DNA of 64,000 nt from Chloranthus sessilifolius (GCA_021018995.1 CM037586.1:10878247-10942246), one strand, 5' to 3'. Counted from the stretch's first letter, positions 44,103 through 56,529 are shown. Program-made: numbers and translations. The notes: generated from the letters alone by a model not told the origin.

Positions 44103-45598
44103 TGTGACAGCCCGAATTTCCGTGCCTAAAAATCCGTGCCATCAGGATCATGCTCTGGATGATCCTCAAGAGAAATCACGGAGTGTCTGTTCGTCTAGCG
44201 GAAATCAGAGCAGACACTGTCCAGTAGTGGCAGATCGAGTCATCATATAAGGCTTTATAAGAAAGAAACAATAACAAAGCATCTATATAAAGACAAAAGA
44301 ATATACATTCTCAAAAAGTAACCAAGAAAAATCACTGGTGATGGATATCCATCACAAAAAATAATGGTTCTTACAGAATGTATAATAGTACAAATAAACA
44401 AACATTTATAATAATAATTACAGACGATGGCCACCAGGTACAATAATTCCGAATTCAGTACAAAATCTCAAAAGTGCAAACTAATACCCAGACGACTAAT
44501 AGAACTCGTCTACTGGGGTATCGGTGTCCTCCTCCTGTTCTCACACTGTTCTTATATAGATTGATCGATCAATGTCCAAATTAATCCATCAATCTTCTCC
44601 ATTGATCGATCAATTAGTCCTTGATCGTTCACCTCACTGTGATCGATCAACACCCCATATTGATCGATCAATACTCAATTTGATCGATCAATCTTCAGAA
44701 TTGATCGATCAAATACCCATTTGATCGATCAATGGGCATTGAACTTCTAGAAATGTGCTCCACTGTTACCATTTACTCTTTATACAAATTGATCGATCAA
44801 TTCCAAGATTGATCGATCAATCCCAAGATTGATCGATCAATGCACTATCTTGATCGATCAAAGATGACAGTTCTCTGTCATTAATGGCAGTCACTGGTTT
44901 TCACTTATTTTGACCCTTTAGCTTTAATGGTTTCTAACAACTATTAACACACACCTATTCACATATTTATGATATCCTTACTTCAGTCCTTTTAAATCTA
45001 AAATCTCATCTCTTTTTGGGCCCTTTCGGGGTCTCGGCAAATGCAATCCGAAGAGGATTTCAGATCCGGAAATTAGGGATTTGTCGCCCCCTTGACTCGG
45101 AATGGCAATTTGTGGCTTCGCTTCGACACGTAGTGATAGCACACCCTCTTGCCGATCAGATACGATGTACCAACGTCGATTTCACACTCCAGGATCACGT
45201 AATTACTAACCTAGGTTCTCTCGGCTTGTGGTTCTTCAAGGGAGTGGTTTCAAGGTTCTAACAATGGCTCTAGATTTTTCAGAAATAAGAAGTGGGGATG
45301 AAGATAGGTTTTCCCAATCCATCTTCCTTTTCTTATAAGCTAAGAAACTGAAATATCTTTGATATTTTAGTTTCTTCTCTAAGCTCGACTCCGGTGTGAA
45401 GCGCCTATATCGTTTCTATGACGTAACACGCTCCACCAAGGTTTTACTAGCCTCGGATTCACGGGAGAAGTCACACATGACCTCATCTAGGTACGGGCTA
45501 ATATTATTAATTTTTAGATTTTAAATTTATCTCGATTTCCATGTCTGACACGCATATCGAGCAGTCGAATTCTTGTTCAAGATTTTAGGGCTATTAAA
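44103..45598 (-). repeat. B2 3' LTR (internally deleted)
   Basis: The plus strand starts TGTGACAGCCCGAATTTCC and ends GGCTATTAAA (expected TTACA). It matches the B1 LTR on both sides of a gap of about 1.15 kb: 44520 joins sequence equivalent to 10515 with sequence equivalent to about 11660 at a short CTCCTCCTGTTC-like overlap. An array of eleven GATCGATC palindromes lies at 44560-44872. Confidence 0.85.
44560..44872. repeat. Array of TTGATCGATCAA motifs in B2 LTR
   Basis: Eleven copies of the core GATCGATC, most extended to TTGATCGATCAA, spaced 10-50 bases apart, ending at GATGACAG as in B1. Confidence 0.92.
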
Positions 45599-45613
45599 TT
45601 ATCCCCCCCTCAG
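45599..45613 (-). other. B2 polypurine tract
   Basis: The minus strand reads CTGAGGGGGGGATAA directly before the 3' LTR start. Confidence 0.75.
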
Positions 45614-45767
45614 AAATTTTCGTCCTCGAAAATGTCAGGGAGGTTGTGTTAGATACGAGGTGGTATGTCTGAAAATTAACAGGCAGGACAAAATAGTAAA
45701 ACTAGCAAGCTATCACATCAAACAGGAATCGATATAGAGGCAAGACAGAATTTAGATGAAATGCAGA

Positions 45768-47278
45768 CTAATAAAATATACAAATATAATTATTAAAAGA
45801 ACAACACGTAATAGCATAGTAAATACCTGCTGGGGCATCGGAAGGTCCGGCCTCGTCAGGAGCAGGTCTACTGGGGCGAGGTGGCGAAGTACTGTAGTCG
45901 CGAGGATCCATGGTATGCTGACGCGCATGAGAAATCATCGGCGTCGACGTGGTGGCGTACAAGTGCTGCATCACGAGTTCGTGCATGCCCTCATGGTAAT
46001 CCAGCCGGCGATGAATCTGACGCTGGAACTCCTCCATCCCGTCCAGCCGCTCGTTACCTTCCATAAGCTCACAGAGCATCGCTTCCATGTCCACGGTGGA
46101 AGGAGCAGGGCTACGCGACGTAGAGGCACGGACAGGTCGATGCACAGGGGTAGGTCTAGGAGGTAGCGTCGGTCGAGGTGGCTGACCAGGCGGGGCCTTC
46201 CCCTTAGCAGGAACTCTCGCTGGCTGTTTGGTGCCCTCCCCAACAGCAGGCTGCGCCGGTGCTGCACCCTATAGAACGGAAGGAACCTCCTCCTCACCCT
46301 CAGGTAATCGTTTGACCAAAAGGTTATAAATCTTGGTCCAATCCTTGAGCCAAAAGACCTTTGTGTTTTTGGTCAGTCTTGGCTCGCCGGGAGCCAAACT
46401 ATACTCCTCACGGAGCGCCACATATTGCTCAACCATCTTTGTGATTAGGCAAGCATAGGGCATCTATTTCTCGGGTGCGGCCTTGATTTTCTCGGACATC
46501 AGGTCTCTGACGTTAATATGCCATCGATGACCAAATCTGCAACAGAGAACCAACGGTTCTCAAAGGCTGAAAAGAGCGCCTGTTAAACGATGCCATTCCG
46601 CGCGAATTTGTGTAGAAAGGGGTTGAAGGCACACTTGATATACGTATCAAGCATCCACAATCGGTCAGGGAGTTGGGCTCGCGTGATGGATTTCCCTAAT
46701 CCATGCTGACCTTGGGTCATTTTTGTGACCACGTCGGGAAACGGGACGTCTTTGATATAGGGTGACTCTAAGCCACAAGTTTCAATGTATACCGACGTGC
46801 ACTGTAGGGCACCCGCAACATGAAACTGGTTGAATTTATATTTCAACCCATCAATCGAAGTGACGAGTCGGTGTCGGCTATCACCCCAACGAAGGTTTTG
46901 GAAAAATAGCCTCACGATACGAGGACAATAGTGATTGTGAAACGGCTCGAGCAATGGTTTCAACCCAAGCTTTACGATATATTCTATGGCCCAAGTCATC
47001 TCGGGCCGATCCTCGAAAAGCTTAGAGTCGAAGACATACTCGGGTAGGAATGATTTGGAAGCCCACCACTGGGTTGGGACTTCATGTTGGACTTGTGGCG
47101 GTAGGGGGTTTTGAACGGGTGGAGCCACATTCGAAATAGGTGCCACAGGTGGCACGATGGTTTGGGCGATGGTTTGCACGGAAGTACGAACCCGGGAAGT
47201 GGGAGTCTTACGGGACGTGTTCTTCGTTCGTGGTCCCGTAGCGCAAAATACCCAAAAAAAATTGAAAACAAAACCCAA
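45768..47278 (-). pseudogene. B2 ORF3: extra sense ORF after integrase, plant transposon-protein-like
   Basis: The main frame (46583-47278, 231 codons) has a basic Ser/Thr/Arg-rich N terminus and a Pro/Val-rich spacer. It then has QWWASKSFLPEYVFDSKLF, WAIEYIVKLGLKPLLEPFH, CPRIVRLFFQNL and TSIDGLKYKFNQFHVAGAL. This wording recalls the 'putative plant transposon protein' domain found in many plant proteins of unknown role (family name from memory, not searched). After a stop the sequence continues in other frames: MPYACLITKMVEQYV (46269-46463), and a C-terminal piece with MEAMLCELMEGNERLDGMEEF that may form a coiled coil (45768-46145). The whole would be about 490 residues. Element C carries a diverged homologue at the same place (56530-57754). 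No enzymatic motif was seen; the role is unknown. Confidence 0.7.
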
Positions 47279-47474
47279 AGAAGCGAAGGAAAGGGTTTAC
47301 CGATCTACTTGAGTGGAATTAGAGGGAAATGCGAGCGGAATCGAAGCCCAGGTAGCCGGGAAACGCGTTGGAAGGAAGCTTGAACGCAAGGTGTCAAAAC
47401 CCCCTTGAATGATCAAACCTTTCATACCGTGCAAATGAGTTGTGTAAAACCCAATCGTCACTTAAAACCCCCAA

Positions 47475-47893
47475 ATTGATCGATCAATGCTCTATTTGAT
47501 CGATCAATGGTGAAGTTAAAAAGCCCTAACCCGATGGCCTTGATCGATCAATATCCATGTTGATCGATCAATGGGTGAGTTCAACTACTTGCTCGATAGA
47601 CTTGAACGATCAATGGTCCTTCATTGATCGATCAATTTCTCAATTTGATCGATCAATTTCCACTAATTGATCGATCAACACTGCAGTTCAAGGCCCTTGT
47701 CCAATAGCCTTGATCGATCAATGCACTTCCATTGATCGATCAATCCATAAAATTGATCGATCAATGCTTTAAATTGATTGATCAATCACCAAAATTGAAT
47801 GCCAATGTCTAAATACAATTGATCGATCAATATTCTCATTGATCGATCAAAACCTCACTTGATCGATCAATTCACAATATTGATCGATCAAGC
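47475..47893. repeat. Internal array of TTGATCGATCAA motifs between integrase and ORF3 of B2
   Basis: Fourteen copies of the core GATCGATC lie here, spaced 10-60 bases, and the array abuts CATGACAG. The motif is the same as in the B1 and B2 LTR arrays, but the spacers differ, so this is not simply a copy of the present LTR array. Confidence 0.92.
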
Positions 47894-48074
47894 ATGACAG
47901 AAAAGTGATTTCTTACTTCTCAAATGAAAACCAACCTAATCTCAAAAATGAGGACCTATCGTGCCTCGCATACTGCACCCATATGTACTATTACACTAGT
48001 CGAAACATGCCTACATACCTGTCACGTCAGGAAAACAAGTGTGGATACTGCTCACAGATCTCGGATTCACGCTC

Positions 48075-49691
48075 CTAAGTAGCTTCCGATGCTGAATGAT
48101 TTCGCCCCTTGACTAGCATAAGTGGAATCAACTTGGTCTGGAAAACCTGGTCCCTACGATCCAAAATCTCAACTGGTTCCTCAATCACAGTCAGATCCTC
48201 CTGTAACTCAATCGGTTGGAAGTTCAACACATGAGTCGTGTCTCGCACGTACCATCGTAGCATGGAAACATGGAAGACGTTATGTATGCTCGCCAATTGT
48301 GGTGGCAAGGCAATCCTATATGCGACTTCGCCAACTCGTCCGAGTATCTCAAAGGGTCCAATATATCGAGGACTCGGCTTTCTCCGCTTTCCAAAACACA
48401 TCACACGCCTTTGTTGGCGAGATTTTCACAAAGACTTTGTCTCCGACCTGAAAACAATTGTTAATTTCATAGCTAATTAAGTTAACTAGGAAATCACAAA
48501 TTTCTTGAACGCATCTTAGTATACCTGAAACTCAACATGCGTCCGATGAAGATCTGCATAGCTCTTTTGGTGACTTTGAGCAACCCTCAATCTTTCGCAG
48601 ATCAACCGAACTGTCTCGGTTGCACGGTCCACGATGTCAGGTCCCAAAATGAGCTTTTCACCGACTTCTTCCCAGTTCAAAGGAGATCTATATTATCATC
48701 CATACAAAGCTTCATACGGTGCCATCCCAATACTAGACTGATAGCTGTTATTATAAGCGAACTCAATCAGAGGTAAATGCTGATCCCATGAACCACGAAA
48801 GTCCAACATGCATGCACGCAATATATCCTCTATGATCTGGTTCACTCTCTCAGTTTGTCCATCTGTCTGAGGATGAAATGCAGAGCTGAACTCCAGTCTA
48901 GAACCCATGGCTTCTTGAAATCGTCGCTAAAATTTCAATGTATAAAGCGGATCTCGATCACATACGATGCTAACTGGTATGCCATGTAACTAAACTATCT
49001 CTCACATGTACAGTTTTGCAAGTTTGTTGGCTGTATACGTAGTCCGATACGACAGAAAATGTGCAGACTTTGTCAATCTATCTACAATGACCCAGATGGC
49101 GTTGTTCTTCCTCAATGTACTCGGCAACCCTAATATAAAATCCATAGAAATGGCCTCCCATTTCTACTCTGGCATTGGTAATGGTTGCAACAACCCTGCT
49201 GGGTTCTGATGGTCTACTTTCACCTGCTAACAGACCAAACATCGAGAAACGTAATCTGCAACATCCTTCTTTAGTCCTCTCCACCAAAAACTTCGCTTGA
49301 GATCTTGGTACATCTTGGTACTCTCAGGATATATAACATACGTCGACTTGTGCGCTTCTTCCAAAATAGTATCTTTAAGATCTTTATTATCAGGTATGCA
49401 CATCTGATCTCTGAATAGCAAAGTACCATCATCCTTGATAGAGAAATCAGGTTTGATCTCGTTGATCACATCCTTTCTAATGGTCATCAGCTCATCATCA
49501 ATCATCTGGAGCTTACGCACGTTATCAAACAATGTGGGTCGTATCACAATGGTAGCCATCAATACCCTTGAACCTCTGACGTCTATCAGTGTATCACATA
49601 AGGCTAGGTCCTCCAGTAGATGCCACCGCTGTACTTGGGTGAGAAGATGTGACAACTGAATCGAAGACTTTCTGCTCAAAGCATCTGCCAC
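48075..49691 (-). pseudogene. B2 integrase
   Basis: The zinc-binding part (49227-49691) shows EEAHKSTYVIYPESTKMY and YVSRCLVC; the second His of the HHCC finger, usually IHPG, reads Tyr here. The core part at 48696-48908 contains SSAFHPQTDGQTERVNQ and WDQHLPLIEFAYNNSY. The C-terminal part (48075-48404) has YIGPFEILGRVGEVAYRIAL, HNVFHVSML and VKGRNHSASEAT, the usual end of chromovirus integrases near a degenerate chromodomain. The pieces lie in different frames with a gap around 48910-49226, so integrase is broken. Its job would be to insert the DNA copy into the chromosome. Confidence 0.82.
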
Positions 49692-49715
49692 AACATTGGC
49701 CTTCCCAGTATGATA

Positions 49716-50843
49716 CTAGATGGAAAAATTGTAATCCTTTAAAAACTCCATCCATCTGCACTGTCGCATGTTCAAGTCCTTCTGGGTAAACAGATACTTA
49801 AGACTTTTGTGGTCGGTAAATATGTCAAATGTCTCACTGTATAAGTAGTGCCTCCAGGTCTTCAGAGCAAAGATCACCGCTGCTAACTCCAGATCATGCG
49901 TAGGATAATTCTTCTCATATTTCTTGAGCTGTCTAGAGCCATACGCGATCACCTTCTTGTGCTGGTTGAGGACACAACCTAAACCACTATAAGATGCGTC
50001 ACTGTAGATAGCAAAACCCCCTCTGCCAGAAGGTATAGCTAGCACCGGTGTTGTAGTCAAACGCGTCTTCAGTTCTTGGAAACTCTTCTCACACTGATCA
50101 GTCCAATCAAACTTAGCATTTTTCTTAGTGAGCTGAGTAAGCGGACTTGATAGTTTGGAGAACCCTTCTACAAATCGTTTGTAGTATCTTGCTAAGCCAA
50201 GAAAACTACGGACCTCGGTTACCGTTCTCGATTGTTCCCAATTTACGACCGCTTCAATTTTCGTTGGGTTGACTGTTATACCCTTAGCAGAGATAATATG
50301 ACCCAAGAAACTGACTTGGTCAAGCAAAAACTTACACTTACTGAGCTTTGCATACAACTTGTGATCTCTGAGGGTCTGTAAAGCCACGTGCAGATGTCCT
50401 TCATGTTCCTCCTTTGTCTTGGAATAGACAAGAATGTCATCTACAAAGACAACCACAGACCTATCCAAGTGTGGTTTAAACACTTGGTTCATCAGGTCCA
50501 TGAAAGATGCAGGTGCGTTCGTCAATCCAAATGGCATAACCAAAAACTCGTAGTGCCCATATCTGGTTCTGAACGCCGTCTTCTCTACATCCCCCGCTTT
50601 GACTCTCAGCTGGTGATAACCATATCTCAAGTCAATCTTTGAAAAGAACTGCGCTCCTTGTAACTGATCAAACAGATCATCAATCCGTGAAAGTGGGTAA
50701 CGATTCTTAATTGTCAACTTGTTCAACTGTCGGTAGTCGATGCCAAACGCATCGAACCATCCTTCTTTCTGACAAATAGTTACTGGTGCTCTCCAAGGAG
50801 ACACACTAGGTTGAATGAACCCTTTGTCAAGAAGTTCTGGCAA
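49716..50843 (-). pseudogene. B2 reverse transcriptase and RNase H
   Basis: A 375-codon open frame contains [44 protein letters not shown] and the catalytic [10 protein letters not shown] connection domain ([15 protein letters not shown]) follows, then RNase H blocks with [26 protein letters not shown] and [11 protein letters not shown]. Only the first block of RT (normally [15 protein letters not shown]) is disturbed: the reading [13 protein letters not shown] shows a compensated indel there. This is the longest intact piece of pol in the window. Confidence 0.88.
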
Positions 50844-51503
50844 TTGCTCCTTTAATTATTGCAATTCTGCAGGAGCCATCCGATACGGAGCTTTAGACAC
50901 TAGCTCGGTATCCGGAATTAAATTTATCACAAACTCAACCTCCTGAGCTGGTGGTAGTCCTGGTAAATCCTCAGGAAATACATCGGGGTACTTGCATGCA
51001 ATATGTATATCGGATATCACATTTTTCTCTTCCCGTTACTCTTGCAGAAAAGCCATATAGCCACTGCATCCATTCTTCATCATCTTTTCAGCTCGGATAG
51101 CTGATATCAACGGAGCCATCTTAGACTTCATCCCGCAGAATCTAAATGACTTCATCTTTGGAGGACGAAGAACTACAACTTTTCGAAGGCAATCGACGCT
51201 CGCATGATAAGCAGATAGCCAGTCCATTCAAAGAATAATGTCAAATCCTTACATGTCTAACAGTATCAAATATGCCAACATCTTGTGATCTTCTACTAAT
51301 ACAATCACTGATTTACACACTGTGCCTGCATTCACCGAATTTCCCGTAGGAACAGACACCGTCAATATGAAGTCTAAACATTCAGGAGTGACGCTCAATT
51401 CTTTCGTAAATTGAGGCCTGACAAACGAGTGTGTAGAACTTGGGTCTACCAAAACTCGTGCTTTATGAAAGAAAATATCACAACGTTGATACACCTTCAA
51501 CAC
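50844..51503 (-). pseudogene. B2 protease and RT leader
   Basis: The frame at 51249-51503 holds ARVLVDPSSTHSFVRP, where the retropepsin triad DTG/DSG is replaced by DPS, as in B1; C reads DPGS. It continues with LTVSVPTGNSVNAGTV. At 51036-51227 MDWLSAYHASVDC follows in another frame. The segment up to 50844 encodes the usual Pro-Gly-rich leader into RT with further breaks. Confidence 0.78.
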
Positions 51504-51636
51504 ACCTATAATTCAGCGACACAATTAAATCAAGTGATTACAATGTGTATATATAATATGCATCATTGTCATAACATATATCAACAATAATTCGACATTA
51601 CTAATTTTAAGTCCATTCTATAAAAATAATCTTACT

Positions 51637-52940
51637 TTAAAATTTAATCATACCGTGTATGACATCATTCAATGTCAGAGCATCAGTCGCGGTAATAGCA
51701 TATGCTCGACCTTGAACCACAGGTCGAGAAGATCTCTGTGTAGACACTGATTCGGACCGCTCCTTGCTGTCTTTACTCTCCTCTGGGCAATTCCTGACTA
51801 GGTGGCCCATCTTTCTACACCTGAAGCACGCACCACTCTCTCTCTTGTAGTCCTCTATCTTGTGTGGTTTCCCACACTTAGCACATGACAAGGCCGGAGT
51901 GAATGATGATACCCTCGAAGATCCCTGTGCTACGAAGCCTCGCTGCCAGAAGAAACAAACGGTCGGAATGGTCTGGAAGATGCAGGTACGGCTGGCCTCT
52001 GATATGAACTAAGCCCTGTAGATGTCGTCGGTCTGGAGTGTGTAGGATATCTCGGAGGTCTGGAGAATCTAGCCCTCTTGTTCTGCTCAGGGTCCTGAGA
52101 TTGCCCCTGAAAAGACCTCTCTCGATTTTGCTTATCCTTCCAAGCAAATTGCTTCTTACATTCTTTCTCTGAAATGAGAGCTTTAGACATGACTGCCGCA
52201 TGTGTCACACGCTCCCATATGGCCACCTCCCTCTAAATATTTGGCCTCAACCCCAATTCAAACTTTCGAGCTCGCATCAACTCGGTGGCTACATGTTGCG
52301 GAGCAAACGTTGCTAATCGGTCAAACTCCGCTCTGTATTCTCGCACGGTCATAGCCCCCTATTCCAATTTGATGAACTTCACTTCCCACTAGTGCCTCAC
52401 GATCTTGGAGAAATATTTGTCGTTGAAGGTCTCGGCAAACTCCGCCCATGTCCAAGGGACATTAGGAAGCTCTTGCTCTTTGTGCCTAGAGACCGACTTC
52501 CACCAAGGCCCTGCGTCACCATCAAGTTTGAAAGTTTCCCAACGCACTTTTTTGGCATCTGTGCATTGGTGCATCTCAAACAACTTCCCCATCTCCTCGA
52601 TCAAACCCTCAGCCTCAATAGGATCAATTTGTCCCGAGAAGTTAGGAGGCCTCATTCTCCTAAACTCAGCAAAACCGCCGGGTTGGTGAGGTGGTCTTGC
52701 TGCTTGCTGATTCAAGGCAGTGGTTTGTTGAGCGATGTTGGCAGCCAATGCTTCCAACACCTGCTCCATTCTATCATCGTTGCCTCTTCTTCTTACTCTC
52801 GGTCCTATTGAAATGGCATTTTCACCCGATAGGAACCCCAATCCCCTAGATGTCCCAGCAATATCGAGAATGTCTCGCAAAGGGACCTCTCTCTGTCCTT
52901 CTCTGCTTCCACTGTGTCCACCCTCGAACTTTGGGCCCAT
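51637..52940 (-). pseudogene. B2 gag
   Basis: The N-terminal 183 codons (52389-52940) start MGPKFEGGHSGSREGQREV and contain RMRPPNFSGQIDPIEAEGLI, DGDAGPWWKSVSRHKE and TWAEFAETFNDKYF, all typical of plant gypsy gag. The middle part at 51930-52226 is basic and Arg/Ser-rich. The zinc knuckle CFRCRKMGHLVRNC (CX2CX4HX4C) is in the frame at 51637-51891, after a second Cys pair CAKCGKPHKIED. Two frame breaks separate these parts. Gag would form the particle that packages element RNA. Confidence 0.85.
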
Positions 52941-53035
52941 AGTATCAGTCTGTCATTGTGAAAATAATAACATTGACCAGTACATAGATTGTAAAAACAA
53001 TCCAATATGAACCCGTAGTTCAACTTAAAGCCTAG

Positions 53036-53047
53036 GCTCTGATACCA
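53036..53047 (-). other. B2 primer binding site, initiator tRNA-Met type
   Basis: The minus strand reads TGGTATCAGAGC, two bases from the start of the 5' LTR remnant. Confidence 0.9.
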
Positions 53048-53049
53048 AC

Positions 53050-53391
53050 AGTGACAGTCCGAATTTTCGTGCCTGAAAATCTGTGCCATCAGGATCATGC
53101 TCTGGATGATCCCCATGACAAATCACAGAGTGTCTGCTTGTCTAGCGGAAATCAGAGCAGACACTGTCCAGTAGTGGCAGATCGAGTCATCACATAAGGC
53201 TTTATAAGAAAGAAACAATAACAAAGCATCTATATAAAGACAAAAGAATATACATTCCCAAAAAGGAACTAAGAAGAATCACTGGTGATGGACATCCAAC
53301 ACCCAAAATAATGGTTCCTAATAGTGGTTCCTACAGAATGTATAATAGTACAAATAAATAAACATTTATAATAATAATTACAGACGGTGGC
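53050..53391 (-). repeat. B2 5' LTR, first part
   Basis: The sequence matches 44103-44450 closely. Its first base has decayed (AGTGACAG for TGTGACAG). It stops at 53391, where element C begins; the last five bases GTGGC (53387-53391) should be the left target duplication of C. Confidence 0.85.
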
Positions 53392-56018
53392 TGTGACAGC
53401 CCGGATTTCGGCACCCCGAAACCCGCGCCATCAGCACGATCATCTTGACCGTGCCCATCAACTATGCACGGAACACTGGTATATCAAGCATAAAATAAAT
53501 AAGAACAACTTGCGGAATTTAAATCTACATAGAAATACTTCTCAAAAGACAGTTCTACCCTCATGCCCCTGCATGAAGGGAGAACCGATCCGAACCATCG
53601 ATGATAACCATCATCATGGATGGTTCGCCCAAAAGAATACTCTGATATCCATATACACAAGGTTTAATCAAAAACCAGGCTTGACATACCAAGCCGTACA
53701 ATCTCCAACTAAAACTCCTCAAAGTCGCACAGCAGAGTCCTCTAGAAGAAGTCCTCTGGAGGTGGCTCTAACTCCTCGCCGGCCGCAAGGTCCGACTCAC
53801 CGGGGTCAGCGTCTCCTGAAGCCTCGGCAGCTGCTAGTAGTGGACCTGCGACGTATAGTCTATAGGGTGGGCTACATCCTAGCTCAATAGGGAACAGAAC
53901 ACAATTGAACATATAAAATATAACTCACATGTATTCTATGATATGCATGCATGATGTGTCTATGCATTTATTGATGAAAAACAGTTAAAAACGCTTCAAT
54001 TCGTGGTAGATTACTCATGTCTTTTAGTTAATCAAGAATGATGCTGAGAAGGACTAAAGCAAAACTTAAACTTCAACTTAAATAATCCCCGAGCAATATA
54101 GCATCGAGCCCCGACGAGATACCCTTCATCGTCATCTATATAGACAGTTTTAAATGTATTCCCTGGGAATACTAATAGTACCCAAGCCCTTTCACGGGAT
54201 TGGTGGCGGGTTTCACATCTCATCAACACCCTCGGGTGTGCTTACTCAGACGGATAAGCCTCCGTCTTGGCCTCACGGATTAGCCGCCAGATTTGGTCCA
54301 CGGATATCTGCCGCGTCAGTCGTGGTTATCCCGCCACGTCGGTGGGGTAACCTATCAAACCTCAAATAACAAAAATATCGGTGCCTTACATATAGTTATT
54401 CACCGTGTAATTGTGCTATCTTATATCAGTTAGGCCTCATCAAGCATGATTCAATCATGGATACATCCTGGATGTATCCATTCACTACATCACACCGATG
54501 CCTTTACTTCTTCACTTCATCATCCCACAGGGATGGTTCATTTAAGTTCTCTCATGAATGTCATACACACACACTTTTCATAATCATTGAGTAGTAAAAC
54601 ATTTGAATTGAATTGATATCACTACATACATGCTCTTGTAAAATAAAGTACATGTTCAGGGTGTTTCCTACCTCAAGTCTTTAGCTGATCAATGCATCAA
54701 GGTCCCGCGTGGCTCCTTGTGCACTCGTTCTCACGTACCACCTATGGTACCATATAACATGTGAAACACATCACAAAGGATGCCATAGAGAAGGTATAAG
54801 ATCCCCCAAGAATCTTAAAGTCAAACCAAAAGTCAACATAGTTTACTACAGACGATTAATCGAACTCCAAAATCGATTAATCGAATCTGATTCGATTAAT
54901 CGATTTCGAAAATCGATTAATCGAAAGTCAATATCGATTAATCGAAGCAATTTCGATTAAGCGAAATTCTCCTTTTCAGAAGTCCATTCTCTCAATTGAA
55001 CCGTCATTCGATTCGAATCAATCCAATTTCGATTAATCGAAATTCTTCTTTCGCAGTAAATTCACGTTCAATGAAGTTTTCATTCGATTAATCGAATCCA
55101 ATTTCATTAATCAAATCCTTCTTTTCGCAAAGCGACTCTTAGTTCAATAGTCGAGTTTTCATAAGTTGATTAATCGATTCCAAATCGATTAATCGAAACC
55201 AAAATCGATTAATCGAAATCCCATTTCGATTAGTCGATTTTTCCTTAAGTTATTTCCTCCAACCCCTGGGGTCCACTGGAGGTTCTCAGTCGATTAATCG
55301 ATTCCCAAATCGATTAATCGAAATCCAAAGTCGATTAATCGAAATCCAAATTCGATTAGTCGAAATCGGGGTCCTCTGACTCTTCAACTTCCTGGCCAAT
55401 TTCGATTAATCGAAACCCAATTTCGATTAATCGAAATTGTCGATTCGATCCCTTCGTTTGTTTCTTCGCAATCTTTCTCCATACTTTTTCTTCTATCTTT
55501 CTAAGCCATTATCCCATGATTTAACCCACATTTTACTGCAACTTAACCCCTATAATCTATGCATCTTATTTACAAAAAATTTACCTTGGATAGATCTCAA
55601 GTTGATTTCTATCAATAGTTGGAAGGCTAGGGTTTCTAGCTTTGGTTCTAACGGATCCCTTGCGTCGAATCCGGCCTCTTTAATGCTTGACTCCCTCTTC
55701 CAAACAGTTGCAATAACTCCTCTCTTACTCCTCTCTCTTTCTCTCTCTTCTTTACTTCTCTCAACCACCAAAACATGAAAGTTAGGGTTTTCAACCCTTT
55801 TTATCTTATCTCTTTTCTCGGCGTGGAGCACATACACACTCATCAGTGTATGTAACTCTACAAACTCCTCTATCTCTCCACTCTTCTACACTGGTTCACA
55901 CATCACATCTGCTCATCTCACCTTAAGTTCATCAATGAACTATCTCATGGTCAAACCTAAGACCAATCGGGCACGGATCCCGAGGTCATAGTTCAATGTG
56001 ATTTTTCGGGCTATTACA
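53392..56018 (-). repeat. C 3' LTR
   Basis: The plus strand starts TGTGACAGCCCGGATTTCGG and ends GGGCTATTACA, 2.63 kb. It carries the TCGATTAATCGA array at 54850-55440. The matching solo LTR at 19850-28982 is in opposite orientation. Small ORFs here are translations of non-coding repeats. Confidence 0.88.
54850..55440. repeat. Array of TCGATTAATCGA motifs in C 3' LTR
   Basis: More than fifteen copies of CGATTAATCG or one-base variants (CGATTAGTCG, CATTAATCA) spaced by 5-60 bases. Confidence 0.92.
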
Positions 56019-56032
56019 TCCTCCCCACCTTG
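56019..56032 (-). other. C polypurine tract
   Basis: The minus strand reads CAAGGTGGGGAGGA directly before the LTR start TGTAATAGCC. Confidence 0.8.
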
Positions 56033-56529
56033 GGAATTTTCGTCCTCGAAAATCACCCAAAGGTGTGGTGGTGTGCACCCTCTCCCCCCCCCCCCCCGCA
56101 CACTCGGAGGTGAGGTGGTTCATTTGACTCATACGTATTTAAGTCTCCACACATTCACACAACACAAACATGGAAGTAAAATCTAACAAAATTGAACAAT
56201 TTATATAAAAAAGTTTAATTTGTATTAAGGATTGAATATTTTGTTACAATGTCAATAAGTTGGCGTACAATAAAAAGTGCTGTGTATAAATCAAAATGCA
56301 AAAATCCGAGGTGGCAATGGCCGGGTGTGTCTCTGAGCCGGTCATGGGGCCGTGGGGTGGCGGCGCCGGGCGGCCGAGCGGATGTGGATGTGGAGGGAAC
56401 CAAGGTCTGTGGTGGGATGGAAGACGGTCCTCTATGGAAGGCATGCGTCCGGCCGCCCATTCTTCTTCAAGGGCCAAGATATCCATGTAGGTGTGGGGTA
56501 GATGAACTGAGGGTGTGAAACATGAGGAA
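56033..56529 (-). other. Region between C ORF3 and PPT
   Basis: Contains a 13-base poly(C) run at about 56085-56098 and Pro-rich minus-strand frames (56215-56534) that may be the decayed C terminus of ORF3. No separate gene is supported. Confidence 0.4.

Larger units (their letters stand above)
44103..53391 (-). mobile_element. B2: Ty3/gypsy LTR retrotransposon with extra ORF, 5' LTR interrupted by element C
   Basis: The minus-strand order is 5' LTR start (53050-53391, broken by C), initiator-Met PBS, gag, protease, RT-RNase H, integrase, palindrome array, ORF3, PPT, 3' LTR (44103-45598). It is the same family as B1. The remaining part of its 5' LTR and its right target duplication lie beyond element C, outside the window. 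Coding parts have few breaks compared with C, so it is the better-preserved model of the family. Confidence 0.88.

Noticed and set aside
45756..46166. 136-codon plus-strand ORF opposite B2 ORF3
   Set aside because: It is Arg/His-rich antisense of the ORF3 C-terminal region, with no independent support.
56085..56098. Poly(C) run as a functional tract
   Set aside because: It lies 67 bases from the real PPT and is more likely slippage or an assembly effect.
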